A DNA stretch of 5,014 bases, taken from positions 1 through 5,014 of the forward strand of contig VFKK01000125.1 in the NCBI GenBank assembly GCA_009885605.1. The letters run 5' to 3'. This stretch comes from Cyclobacteriaceae bacterium. GTDB lineage: Bacteria > Bacteroidota > Bacteroidia > Cytophagales > Cyclobacteriaceae. Positions within the stretch are counted from its first letter, which is position 1; each line of letters begins with the position of its first letter. The position numbers were made by a program, and so were the translations under genes. Below the pieces are notes generated by a model that did not search any database, was not told the DNA's origin, and saw only the letters and a list, made by a program, of their open reading frames with translations. Shown in pieces: positions 1 through 4,603 of the stretch.

Positions 1-10
1 AATATCAGAA

Positions 11-1423
11 TCAAATCCCTTCCGCCGTAATTAGCGCCGCTCTCAGCGCCTCCAACTTATTGGCCACTTCCTGCAATTCGGAAGGAATGGAAGACTTGGC
101 TACCACTCCGGCTCCTGCCTGGAATCGAAGTTGATTGTTTTCGGACACAAATGATCGAATTAAAATAGCGTGATTGAAATCTCCGTTGAATCCCAGATAG
201 CCTATCGCACCTCCGTAAAATTGTCTGGAAACGTTTTCCAATTCATCGATCAGTTCCATGGCCCGGTATTTCGGAGCACCGGAAAGTGTTCCTGCCGGGA
301 AAGTATCCGCAACCAGTTGTAATGGATTTGCTCCCTCAGGAAGTTCTCCTGTCACTTTGGAAACCAAGTGAATCACATGAGAGTAGTATTGGATTTCTTT
401 AAAAACCTCCACATTTACCATCAATGATGAGCGTGAAAGGTCGTTTCTGGCAAGATCCACCAGCATCACATGCTCAGAGTTCTCTTTCGGATCATCGTAG
501 AGTTTGCGTGCGAGTTCGGCATCATCGAGGTCATTTCCCGTCCTTCGGAAAGTGCCGGCAATAGGATAAATCGTCGCTTTGTTGTTTTTCACTACAATCT
601 GTGCTTCCGGTGAACTTCCGAAAACTTTGAAGGAACCATAATCAAAGTAAAAGAGATAAGGAGAAGGATTCACCGAGCGAAGTGCACGGTAAACGTTGAA
701 CTCGTCTCCTTTGAATTGAGTCGTAAATCTCCTTGAAAGTACAATCTGGAAAACGTCTCCACGGAAGCAATGCTCACGACCCTGGTTTAGGATCGCTAAA
801 AATTCATCATCTGTGTAATTGGAAAACTCCTCTCCGAGTTTCTTGAATGAGTAAGCGGGAATATTCTTGTTGTTGAGCAGGATTTCAATCTCCTCCATGA
901 ATTCCGGCTTTTCCGCTCCTTCCACCTGATTTTCGAAAAGGTGAAGCTCATTTTTATAATGATCGACTACGATGATATTCTGATAAACAGAATACTGGAG
1001 CATTGGAACTTCATTCGGCTTGGTGTTTTGAAGTTTGATGTCTTCAAAATAAGAAACCGTATCGTACTGGATGTATCCAAAAAGTCCATTTGAGCTGAAT
1101 TTGAATTTATCTGGAAGTGTTTCAAACTTATTTCCAAAAGCCCGGAGACTATCCACCAGATTTTGCTCTTCGTTGATGTCATAGATAATGGTCTCTCCAA
1201 AAGGCAACTTTTCTTCCACCACTCCGGCATTAAAAATGAATGTCGCAAGTGGATTGAAGCAGATATACGAATAACTATTCTCCTGCCCGTGATAGTCGGA
1301 GCTTTCCAGCAAAATTGGATTTGCAAAACGATCACGGATTTGCAGATAAATACTCACCGGAGTTATGGTGTCAGCCAATCGCTTTCTGTATTTGGTAAGA
1401 ATTGGAAATTTCACTTTGGTCAT
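11..1423 (-). CDS. trpE: Anthranilate synthase component I (TrpE)
   Basis: TrpE converts chorismate to anthranilate, with ammonia supplied by the glutamine amidotransferase TrpG; it is the committed step of tryptophan synthesis in the cytoplasm. The 470-aa product has the family's usual length. The N-terminal regulatory domain carries LLES at residues 38-41, the Trp-binding feedback-inhibition motif of TrpE, which argues against the paralogues PabB and menaquinone/siderophore isochorismate synthases. The C-terminal chorismate-binding domain shows PSPYLFYFDYG (253-263), GSSPE (269-273), PIAGTFRRTG (287-296), DLARNDL (323-329), DTFPAGTLSGAPK (373-385), YGGAIGYLGF (403-412) and AGAGVVAKS (437-445). 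The start is well fixed: an in-frame TGA lies nine bases upstream of the ATG. There is no Shine-Dalgarno sequence; the upstream stretch is A-rich. Transcription is controlled by the leader peptide and attenuator directly upstream. The gene ends ten bases from the window edge, so trpG and further trp genes probably follow outside; this is inference. Confidence 0.97.
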   Translation of the reverse strand: MTKVKFPILTKYRKRLADTITPVSIYLQIRDRFANPILLESSDYHGQENSYSYICFNPLATFIFNAGVVEEKLPFGETIIYDINEEQNLVDSLRAFGNKFETLPDKFKFSSNGLFGYIQYDTVSYFEDIKLQNTKPNEVPMLQYSVYQNIIVVDHYKNELHLFENQVEGAEKPEFMEEIEILLNNKNIPAYSFKKLGEEFSNYTDDEFLAILNQGREHCFRGDVFQIVLSRRFTTQFKGDEFNVYRALRSVNPSPYLFYFDYGSFKVFGSSPEAQIVVKNNKATIYPIAGTFRRTGNDLDDAELARKLYDDPKENSEHVMLVDLARNDLSRSSLMVNVEVFKEIQYYSHVIHLVSKVTGELPEGANPLQLVADTFPAGTLSGAPKYRAMELIDELENVSRQFYGGAIGYLGFNGDFNHAILIRSFVSENNQLRFQAGAGVVAKSSIPSELQEVANKLEALRAALITAEGI

Positions 1424-1443
1424 TTGGAGTCAATTTTTTTCAT
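1420..1443 (-). other. Possible 7-codon mini-ORF overlapping the trpE start
   Basis: An ATG directly after the attenuator U-tract opens a frame reading MKKIDSK, whose TGA stop overlaps the trpE ATG as ATGA. Such an overlap can couple translation. The AAAAAAA tract in it may equally be only the A-rich translation enhancer typical of Bacteroidota genes. There is no evidence of expression beyond the arrangement itself. Confidence 0.2.
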
Positions 1444-1444
1444 G

Positions 1445-1479
1445 AAAAAAGGCTTACCGGAAAAATCCAGTAAGCCTTT
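1445..1479 (-). terminator. Attenuator terminator hairpin (3:4) before trpE
   Basis: Read on the minus strand, AAAGGCTTACTGG (1479-1467) pairs with CCGGTAAGCCTTT (1460-1448) over 13 positions, including one G-U wobble. The loop is six bases (1466-1461), and six T follow (1450-1445). This is an intrinsic terminator lying between a leader peptide and its structural gene, hence an attenuator. On the plus strand the same hairpin is followed only by TTTATAC, so it is directional towards trpE. Confidence 0.93.
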
Positions 1480-1548
1480 ATACTATATGATGCGCTAAAA
1501 TCTAGGCACCGGCTTTCTGATCTTTCCCTTGAGAATAGTTAGAATGCC
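1468..1548 (-). promoter_or_regulatory. trp attenuator: alternative 1:2 and 2:3 RNA pairings
   Basis: Segment 1, GGCATTCT (1548-1541), starts inside the third Trp codon and can pair with segment 2, AGAAAGCC (1518-1511), giving seven pairs and one A-A mismatch. Segment 2, extended to CAGAAAGCC (1519-1511, codons 21-23 of the leader), can instead pair with GGCTTACTG (1476-1468), the left arm of the terminator, giving eight pairs and one A-A mismatch. A ribosome stalled at Trp codons 9-11 covers segment 1 and leaves segment 2 free about 28 nt downstream to form the antiterminator. A ribosome reaching the stop codon covers segment 2, so the terminator folds. The pairings are seen by eye; the mechanism is inferred from the enteric trp paradigm. 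Confidence 0.85.
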
Positions 1549-1579
1549 ACCACCAAAACTTATTTGCGATTGTTTTCAT
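1502..1579 (-). CDS. trpL: trp operon leader peptide with WWW
   Basis: This is a 25-codon ORF beginning MKTIANKFWWWHSN and ending in AGA before a TAG stop. Three tandem TGG codons lie at residues 9-11 (plus-strand positions 1547-1555). Trp is the rarest residue and TGG its only codon, so three in a row in a short ORF upstream of trpE and an intrinsic terminator is a strong signature of a translated sensor of charged tRNA-Trp. The peptide itself needs no function; stalling during its synthesis is the signal. Segment 2 of the attenuator is encoded by codons 21-23, and the stop lies 23 bases before the terminator stem. There is no Shine-Dalgarno sequence, and the ATG lies only 11 bases after the promoter -7 element, so the 5' UTR should be only several bases. 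The ORF is too short for standard gene callers and is probably unannotated in many genomes. Confidence 0.92.
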   Translation of the reverse strand: MKTIANKFWWWHSNYSQGKDQKAGA

Positions 1580-1590
1580 AAGAATGAGCA

Positions 1591-1620
1591 CAAAATTAGA
1601 AAGGGATTGGAATTAGCAAA
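1591..1620 (-). promoter_or_regulatory. Bacteroidota-type promoter of trpL-trpE
   Basis: On the minus strand the element TAATTTTG (1598-1591) matches TAnnTTTG exactly. TTTG lies at 1620-1617 with an 18-bp spacer, and another TTG at 1624-1622 gives a 23-bp spacer. Both fit the -33/-7 arrangement of primary sigma factor promoters in this phylum. The expected transcription start is around 1583-1587, just ahead of the leader ATG at 1579. Confidence 0.75.
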
Positions 1621-1630
1621 GCAAAAATCA

Positions 1631-1647
1631 TTTTTTTTCAAAAAAAA
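1631..1647. other. T8-C-A8 tract upstream of the trp promoter
   Basis: Eight T, one C and eight A form an odd-centred palindrome about 45-62 bp upstream of the expected trpL start. That is where an A/T-rich UP element or a bent-DNA tract would act. No coding function was seen in the surrounding 1621-1747 interval, which is otherwise the divergent intergenic region between trpL and the secreted-protein gene. Confidence 0.3.
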
Positions 1648-1747
1648 CATGGATCTCTTAATCAAAATGCAAAGCCTAAATCAACTTTTACTTTGGAACT
1701 ATTACTTATTTACCGCGTAGATAATTATGACTCTTAACACAATAGCA

Positions 1748-2296
1748 ATGAAAAAACCGGCAATTCTTTTCTTTTTTTCTTTCATTAGTTTTGGATTGGT
1801 CCAGGCCCAGGAAAAAGCGGGTTGGAATACCCCGATGCATAAAATCCAGTTTGTAGCGGATGAAAATGAACAAGCGAGTATGTCGGTTGACCGTGGATAT
1901 AAATTTGCCGACCTTGAATACAACGGCAGAACCTACCGGATTTTTTTCAATCGTGACCAGGCGTCATTTAAAAAAGCAAGGATTGTAGATCAAGAGTCTA
2001 AACTTGAAATAGCACGAGGAAGAGGAAATATCTATTGGGGCTCTGGCAGGTTTGAGTTTATTGATGGGGAAGTTTTAAAGTTAAAAAAGAAAAGCAATCC
2101 CAATGGATATAGAATAATTGGACCTTTTGGAACATTGTTCGAGGTAGAAAATCAAGGCATCAATCCGGTAAAGACTTTAAGTGAAAAAGACTTTCTTGCA
2201 CAGGCCTTTTTCGTTTTTGATCGGATCAAGTCAACGCAGTCACCTCCGTCTGATGAGGTTATGATCATCTACGCCACTTACTCTCACAATCCATGA
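1748..2296 (+). CDS. Secreted protein of unknown function
   Basis: The product is not recognised. From the ATG at 1748 it is 182 aa and begins with a classical Sec signal peptide: MKKP, a hydrophobic core rich in Phe (residues 5-18), and a VQA-QE cleavage site after residue 20. An ATG seven codons earlier (1727) would place a polar MTLNTIA before the basic n-region, so the downstream start is preferred. The mature part contains no Cys and no transmembrane segment, and alternates short hydrophobic and charged stretches (for example RTYRIFFNRD 61-70, NIYWGSGRFEF 94-104, YRIIGPFGTLFEVE 121-134), suggesting a beta-rich fold. It is probably periplasmic or exported. It is divergent from trpL and about 30 bp upstream of the next gene. 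No exact promoter consensus was found; TTACTTTG at 1688-1695 is one base off TAnnTTTG. No link to tryptophan synthesis can be argued. Confidence 0.8.
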   Translation: MKKPAILFFFSFISFGLVQAQEKAGWNTPMHKIQFVADENEQASMSVDRGYKFADLEYNGRTYRIFFNRDQASFKKARIVDQESKLEIARGRGNIYWGSGRFEFIDGEVLKLKKKSNPNGYRIIGPFGTLFEVENQGINPVKTLSEKDFLAQAFFVFDRIKSTQSPPSDEVMIIYATYSHNP

Positions 2297-2301
2297 TTTC
2301 G

Positions 2302-2309
2302 TAGATTTG
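2302..2309 (+). promoter_or_regulatory. Promoter -7 element before the 77-aa gene
   Basis: TAGATTTG matches TAnnTTTG exactly and lies 17 bases before the ATG at 2327, predicting a very short 5' UTR. No clear TTG is found at the -33 distance. The element starts six bases after the preceding stop codon, so read-through from that gene is also possible. Confidence 0.5.
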
Positions 2310-2326
2310 CCAAAAACACATCCGTT

Positions 2327-2560
2327 ATGGCTAAAGCAATTTCACAGTATTTCAAGCGAGTTTTTGACGATTATCAGGTTTTGGTTCAGGTCAATCCAGA
2401 TGACTTTTCGGGGATAGAACTGATTGTTCACCCTGACGGAAAGATCGAGAAAACCGACATGGAGTTTGATGAGGAGATATTTGAGGATTTGGAGGAAGAT
2501 GAATTCAACCCTTGTGGAGCGCTCGAGTTCCAGCTTTATTTGTCTAAGACCAAGGATTGA
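2327..2560 (+). CDS. Small acidic protein of unknown function
   Basis: The 77-aa product is not recognised. It is strongly acidic, with 20 Asp/Glu against 7 Lys/Arg, and 11 of the 16 residues at 44-59 are acidic (core FDEEIFEDLEEDE). The N-terminal half looks folded (residues 7-35, aromatic and branched residues, ending IELIVHPDG), and a short hydrophobic stretch (LEFQLYL, 66-72) precedes the C-terminus. There is no signal peptide, no membrane segment and a single Cys (63). It is presumably cytoplasmic. Coding is supported by a clean start behind an exact promoter element, a full-length frame without interruption, and protein-like composition. It lies between the secreted-protein gene and the SRP RNA gene; neither neighbour suggests a role. 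Confidence 0.78.
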   Translation: MAKAISQYFKRVFDDYQVLVQVNPDDFSGIELIVHPDGKIEKTDMEFDEEIFEDLEEDEFNPCGALEFQLYLSKTKD

Positions 2561-2607
2561 CAGGTTTGAAATCGGTCAGAATAAATTATTTGGCTGATTA
2601 TCTGACT

Positions 2608-2650
2608 AATGCAATCTGATAAGTTGGGGAATTGCATCAATCATTGCATT
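2608..2650. repeat. ATTGCAT repeats at the SRP RNA promoter
   Basis: AATGCAAT (2608-2615) is the inverse of ATTGCATT (2643-2650), a perfect 8-bp inverted repeat. A further ATTGCAT sits at 2631-2637, twelve bases before the last copy, and the last copy overlaps the -33 TTG of the SRP RNA promoter. It could be an operator or chance in AT-rich DNA. The rest of the 2561-2643 interval holds only an imperfect inverted repeat (GTCAGA 2575-2580 and TCTGAC 2601-2606) without a U-tract. Confidence 0.25.
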
Positions 2651-2673
2651 GAGTAAATTTTGCCCTATCTTTG
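2644..2673 (+). promoter_or_regulatory. Promoter of the SRP RNA gene
   Basis: TTG at 2644-2646 and TATCTTTG at 2666-2673 are separated by 19 bp. The second element matches TAnnTTTG exactly. Transcription would start about six bases on, at 2678-2680, which coincides with the 5' arm of the closing helix of the SRP RNA. Confidence 0.75.
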
Positions 2674-2678
2674 GGTCT

Positions 2679-2765
2679 AGCGGCACGACCAGCTCCTGCT
2701 GAATCCCCCAGGTCCGGAAGGAAGCAAGGGTAAGCAGTCGTAGCGGTGCGATGCCGCTTCTTTTT
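2679..2765 (+). ncRNA. ffs: Signal recognition particle RNA, small bacterial type (4.5S)
   Basis: This is the RNA scaffold of the signal recognition particle. It binds Ffh and directs nascent membrane and secretory proteins to FtsY at the inner membrane. The apical domain is unmistakable: AGGTCCGGAAGGAAGCA (2710-2726) is identical to the core of E. coli 4.5S RNA, containing the GGAA tetraloop and the two internal loops that bind the Ffh M domain. Flanking pairs are CCC/GGG around the core, CTGCT (2696-2700) with AGCAG (2733-2737), and the closing helix AGCGGCA (2679-2685) with TGCCGCT (2752-2758). At about 85 nt it belongs to the short single-hairpin class without an Alu domain. The ends are estimates from the promoter and the T-tract; apparent reading frames across it on the minus strand are spurious. 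Confidence 0.95.
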
Positions 2766-2767
2766 TT
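2742..2767 (+). terminator. Intrinsic terminator at the 3' end of the SRP RNA
   Basis: AGCGGT (2742-2747) can pair locally with GCCGCT (2753-2758), one pair being a wobble, over a five-base loop. TTC and seven T (2761-2767) follow. The 3' arm is the same sequence that closes the mature RNA helix with 2679-2685, so the two pairings compete. Confidence 0.7.
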
Positions 2768-2822
2768 GCCTATTTTTTCCAGCAAAGGCACCTCTTCTGT
2801 CCCCTAATCCTGAATTATCTTC

Positions 2823-2830
2823 TAACTTTG
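2823..2830 (+). promoter_or_regulatory. Probable promoter -7 element for the transaldolase gene
   Basis: TAACTTTG matches TAnnTTTG exactly. The -33 position shows only CTG (2797-2799) at 23 bp. A start near 2836 would give a 5' UTR of about 75 nt. Nothing else, such as a riboswitch-like fold or leader ORF with biased codons, was seen in 2768-2910. Confidence 0.5.
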
Positions 2831-2910
2831 TCAACACGCTTTGATTAACTTCAAGCCATCATTGTGATTATTTCAGATTTCGAAAACCATTAAATCCTAA
2901 CCAAAAACAC

Positions 2911-3570
2911 ATGAAATTCTTTATCGATACAGCCAATCTGGCAGAAATCCGCGAAGCCTACGATCTGGGAATATTGGACGGTGTCACCACAAATCCATCT
3001 TTGATGGCAAAAGAAGGAATCACCGGCGAAGCCAATGTACGTGCTCATTATAAAGCGATCTGCGAAATCGTGGATGATAAAGTAAGTGCCGAAGTGATTG
3101 CCACAGATTTCGAGGGGATGATCCGTGAAGGGAAAGAATTAGCGAAAATCGATGATAAAATCGTGGTGAAAATTCCGATAATCAAAGAAGGTATAAAGGC
3201 TATCAAGTATTTCAACAGCGAAGGAATCCGTACTAATTGCACCCTGATTTTCTCAGCCGGTCAGGCATTACTGGCAGCGAAAGCCGGAGCATCCTATGTA
3301 TCTCCTTTCATTGGAAGGTTGGATGACATCTCTTTCGACGGTATGGAGCTGATCGCCCAGATTGTTCATATCTATCAAAATTACGGCTACCAGACAGAAG
3401 TTTTAGCTGCTTCAGTGAGACATTCTATGCACCTGATTAAGTGTGCTGAGGTTGGAGCAGACGTAGTGACTTGTCCCCTTAAAGTAATTACAGGATTACT
3501 TAACCATCCTTTGACTACTTCAGGATTGGCTACCTTTCTGGCAGACCATGCTAAGGCAGCCGGAAAATAA
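2911..3570 (+). CDS. tal: Small transaldolase of the FSA/TalC family
   Basis: This is a class I Schiff-base aldolase of about 220 aa, the short TalC/FSA/MipB type, which works as a soluble TIM-barrel oligomer. The 219-aa product is full length. By alignment from memory with E. coli FsaA, the catalytic residues are D6 (FFIDTAN), the Schiff-base K87 (VVKIPI) and T111 (NCTLIFSAGQA); TTNPS is at 26-30. Two positions separate fructose-6-phosphate aldolases from transaldolases: FsaA has Gln59 and Tyr131, whereas this protein has E61 and F133, as in transaldolase TalB. The better prediction is therefore transfer of dihydroxyacetone units between sugar phosphates in the non-oxidative pentose phosphate pathway. 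Automated annotation may call it fsa or talC. The ATG follows an A-rich AACCAAAAACAC without Shine-Dalgarno sequence. The gene appears monocistronic, with its own promoter and a strong terminator eight bases after the stop. Confidence 0.95.
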   Translation: MKFFIDTANLAEIREAYDLGILDGVTTNPSLMAKEGITGEANVRAHYKAICEIVDDKVSAEVIATDFEGMIREGKELAKIDDKIVVKIPIIKEGIKAIKYFNSEGIRTNCTLIFSAGQALLAAKAGASYVSPFIGRLDDISFDGMELIAQIVHIYQNYGYQTEVLAASVRHSMHLIKCAEVGADVVTCPLKVITGLLNHPLTTSGLATFLADHAKAAGK

Positions 3571-3577
3571 AAATGAC

Positions 3578-3604
3578 AAAGACCGGCAATGCCGGTCTTT
3601 TTTT
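3578..3604 (+). terminator. Intrinsic terminator after the transaldolase gene
   Basis: AAAGACCGGC (3578-3587) and GCCGGTCTTT (3591-3600) form a perfect 10-bp stem with an AAT loop. Seven T (3598-3604) follow. It ends only 11 bases before the next start codon, so the next unit lacks room for a complete promoter downstream of it. Confidence 0.93.
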
Positions 3605-3615
3605 AATTTACACCT

Positions 3616-3819
3616 ATGTATATCATCAAAGTAAAAGGCAAGGCTAAGATTCCGGACTACATTCAGATTCGGGACGAAAATTTCGTTCTTGTGGCCTATT
3701 TTCGGGCCGACAGGCCGATGAAAAATGTTGAGAAATTTGGGCTTGAAGGCAAGGAAGAAGCACTTGCTTCGTTGATTTCAAGCTTACCTTTTGGAAAACT
3801 TCAAAAACTAGAACTATAA
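3616..3819 (+). CDS. 67-aa protein of unknown function encoded directly before ftsE
   Basis: The product is not recognised. It is a short, likely cytoplasmic protein without signal peptide, membrane segment or Cys. It has a basic N-terminus (MYIIKVKGKAKIP), a central segment that looks like two beta strands (DYIQIRDENFVLVAYFR, 14-30) and a C-terminal helix-like part (EGKEEALASLISSLPFG, 44-60). The stop codon is one base from the ftsE ATG, so the two are almost certainly cotranscribed and probably translationally coupled. This supports it being a real gene and hints at a role connected to FtsE or its expression; that link is inference. No promoter was found in the 11 bases between the tal terminator and its ATG. 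Confidence 0.78.
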   Translation: MYIIKVKGKAKIPDYIQIRDENFVLVAYFRADRPMKNVEKFGLEGKEEALASLISSLPFGKLQKLEL

Positions 3820-3820
3820 A

Positions 3821-4531
3821 ATGGATTTTAGTACAAAACCTGTACTCCAGGTGAATCAAGCGACGATTTTCCAGGGAGTTGATCCTGTTTTGACCAATGT
3901 GAATTTTTCGGTTGAGCAGCATGAATTCGTATTTTTGATCGGTCGGACTGGAAGCGGCAAGAGTTCTTTGCTCAAAACCCTCTACGCTGATCTACCCCTA
4001 AAAAGCGGAATAGTTGAAATCGCGGGGTTCAATCTCACAACGATTAAAACGAAGGAAGTACCCTTTTTAAGGCGAAAAATCGGGATCATTTTTCAGGATT
4101 TTCAACTTTTTGGAGATCGCTCGGTAGCCGAAAATCTTGCTTTCGTGATGAAAGCAACAGGCTGGACAGACATGGAAAAAATCAAAGACAGAATGGCTGA
4201 AGTGCTTCTTTTGGTAGGACTGAACAATGCCTCCAGCAAAATGCCTCATCAGCTTTCCGGAGGAGAGCAGCAGCGTGTTGTAATCGCAAGAGCGTTATTG
4301 AACAATCCTTCTATCCTGCTTGCAGATGAACCCACAGGAAATCTTGATCCGGATGTTGCAGATGGTATTTTCAGGCTTTTCCAGGAAATCAACAAAAAAG
4401 GAACTGCGATACTGATGGCTACTCACAATCATGAATTGCTTCGAAAGTATCCGTATCGGGTTCTTAAGTGCGAAAATGGGCTATTGCTCGATAGTCAGAC
4501 ACACGACGTTTCCTACGGCTCCACCTTCTAG
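3821..4531 (+). CDS. ftsE: Cell division ABC transporter ATPase FtsE
   Basis: FtsE is the nucleotide-binding partner of the membrane protein FtsX. The complex sits at the division site and uses ATP binding and hydrolysis to activate peptidoglycan hydrolases. The 236-aa product is a complete single ABC domain: Walker A GRTGSGKS (41-48), Q-loop glutamine 92 in IIFQDFQLF, signature LSGGE (145-149), Walker B ILLADE (165-170), D-loop GNLD (173-176) and switch His202 in ATHNHELL. The arrangement FQDFQLF, LADEPTGNLDP, MATHNHELL and a short C-terminal tail fits FtsE better than the related LolD and MacB ATPases, although the subfamily call is made from sequence impression only. The family usually has ftsX next door; here the following gene is an unrelated lipoprotein, so the permease must be elsewhere. 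No terminator-like hairpin was seen downstream. Confidence 0.88.
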   Translation: MDFSTKPVLQVNQATIFQGVDPVLTNVNFSVEQHEFVFLIGRTGSGKSSLLKTLYADLPLKSGIVEIAGFNLTTIKTKEVPFLRRKIGIIFQDFQLFGDRSVAENLAFVMKATGWTDMEKIKDRMAEVLLLVGLNNASSKMPHQLSGGEQQRVVIARALLNNPSILLADEPTGNLDPDVADGIFRLFQEINKKGTAILMATHNHELLRKYPYRVLKCENGLLLDSQTHDVSYGSTF

Positions 4532-4568
4532 TCTCAATATTATTCTATTCAGAATCAAACAAGGCCGG

Positions 4569-4576
4569 AATCTTTG
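4569..4576 (+). promoter_or_regulatory. Candidate promoter element before the lipoprotein gene
   Basis: AATCTTTG is one base off TAnnTTTG and resembles the SRP RNA promoter element TATCTTTG. It is 27 bases from the start codon. TAGATTTTG at 4583-4591 is a second near-match. No TTG was found at the -33 distance for the first, so the assignment is weak. Confidence 0.3.
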
Positions 4577-4603
4577 CGTTTTTAGATTTTGAATACCATT
4601 CCT

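Noticed and set aside
1448..1479. The attenuator hairpin as a plus-strand terminator
   Set aside because: No plus-strand gene ends here, and the plus-strand T-run is only three bases before ATAC, whereas the minus strand has six T.
967..1498. Open frames antisense or out of frame within trpE (967-1335 minus, 1163-1498 plus)
   Set aside because: They overlap the well-supported trpE frame, have non-protein-like composition and no initiation context; the plus-strand one also runs through the attenuator hairpin.
1445..1579. T-box or riboswitch as the element controlling trpE
   Set aside because: No T-box sequence or specifier-loop layout is present, and the region is coding with a WWW run and classical 1:2/2:3/3:4 pairings.
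1529..1720. 63-codon open frame on the plus strand
   Set aside because: It is the antisense of trpL and its promoter and reads through the T8-C-A8 tract as Lys/Phe runs; the minus-strand leader explains this region better.
1727..1747. Upstream ATG as start of the secreted protein
   Set aside because: It would add a polar extension ahead of a typical basic n-region and weaken the signal peptide; the ATG at 1748 is preferred.
1702..1923. 73-codon open frame on the minus strand
   Set aside because: It overlaps the signal peptide region of the secreted-protein gene and has no supporting context; a shadow frame.
2606..2837. Two overlapping minus-strand frames (2606-2791, 2637-2837)
   Set aside because: They lie across the SRP RNA gene and its terminator; conservation there is RNA structure, not coding.
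3048..4249. Minus-strand frames at 3048-3242, 3644-3922 and 4067-4249
   Set aside because: All are shadows of tal, the 67-aa gene and ftsE; the one at 3644-3922 crosses a gene boundary.
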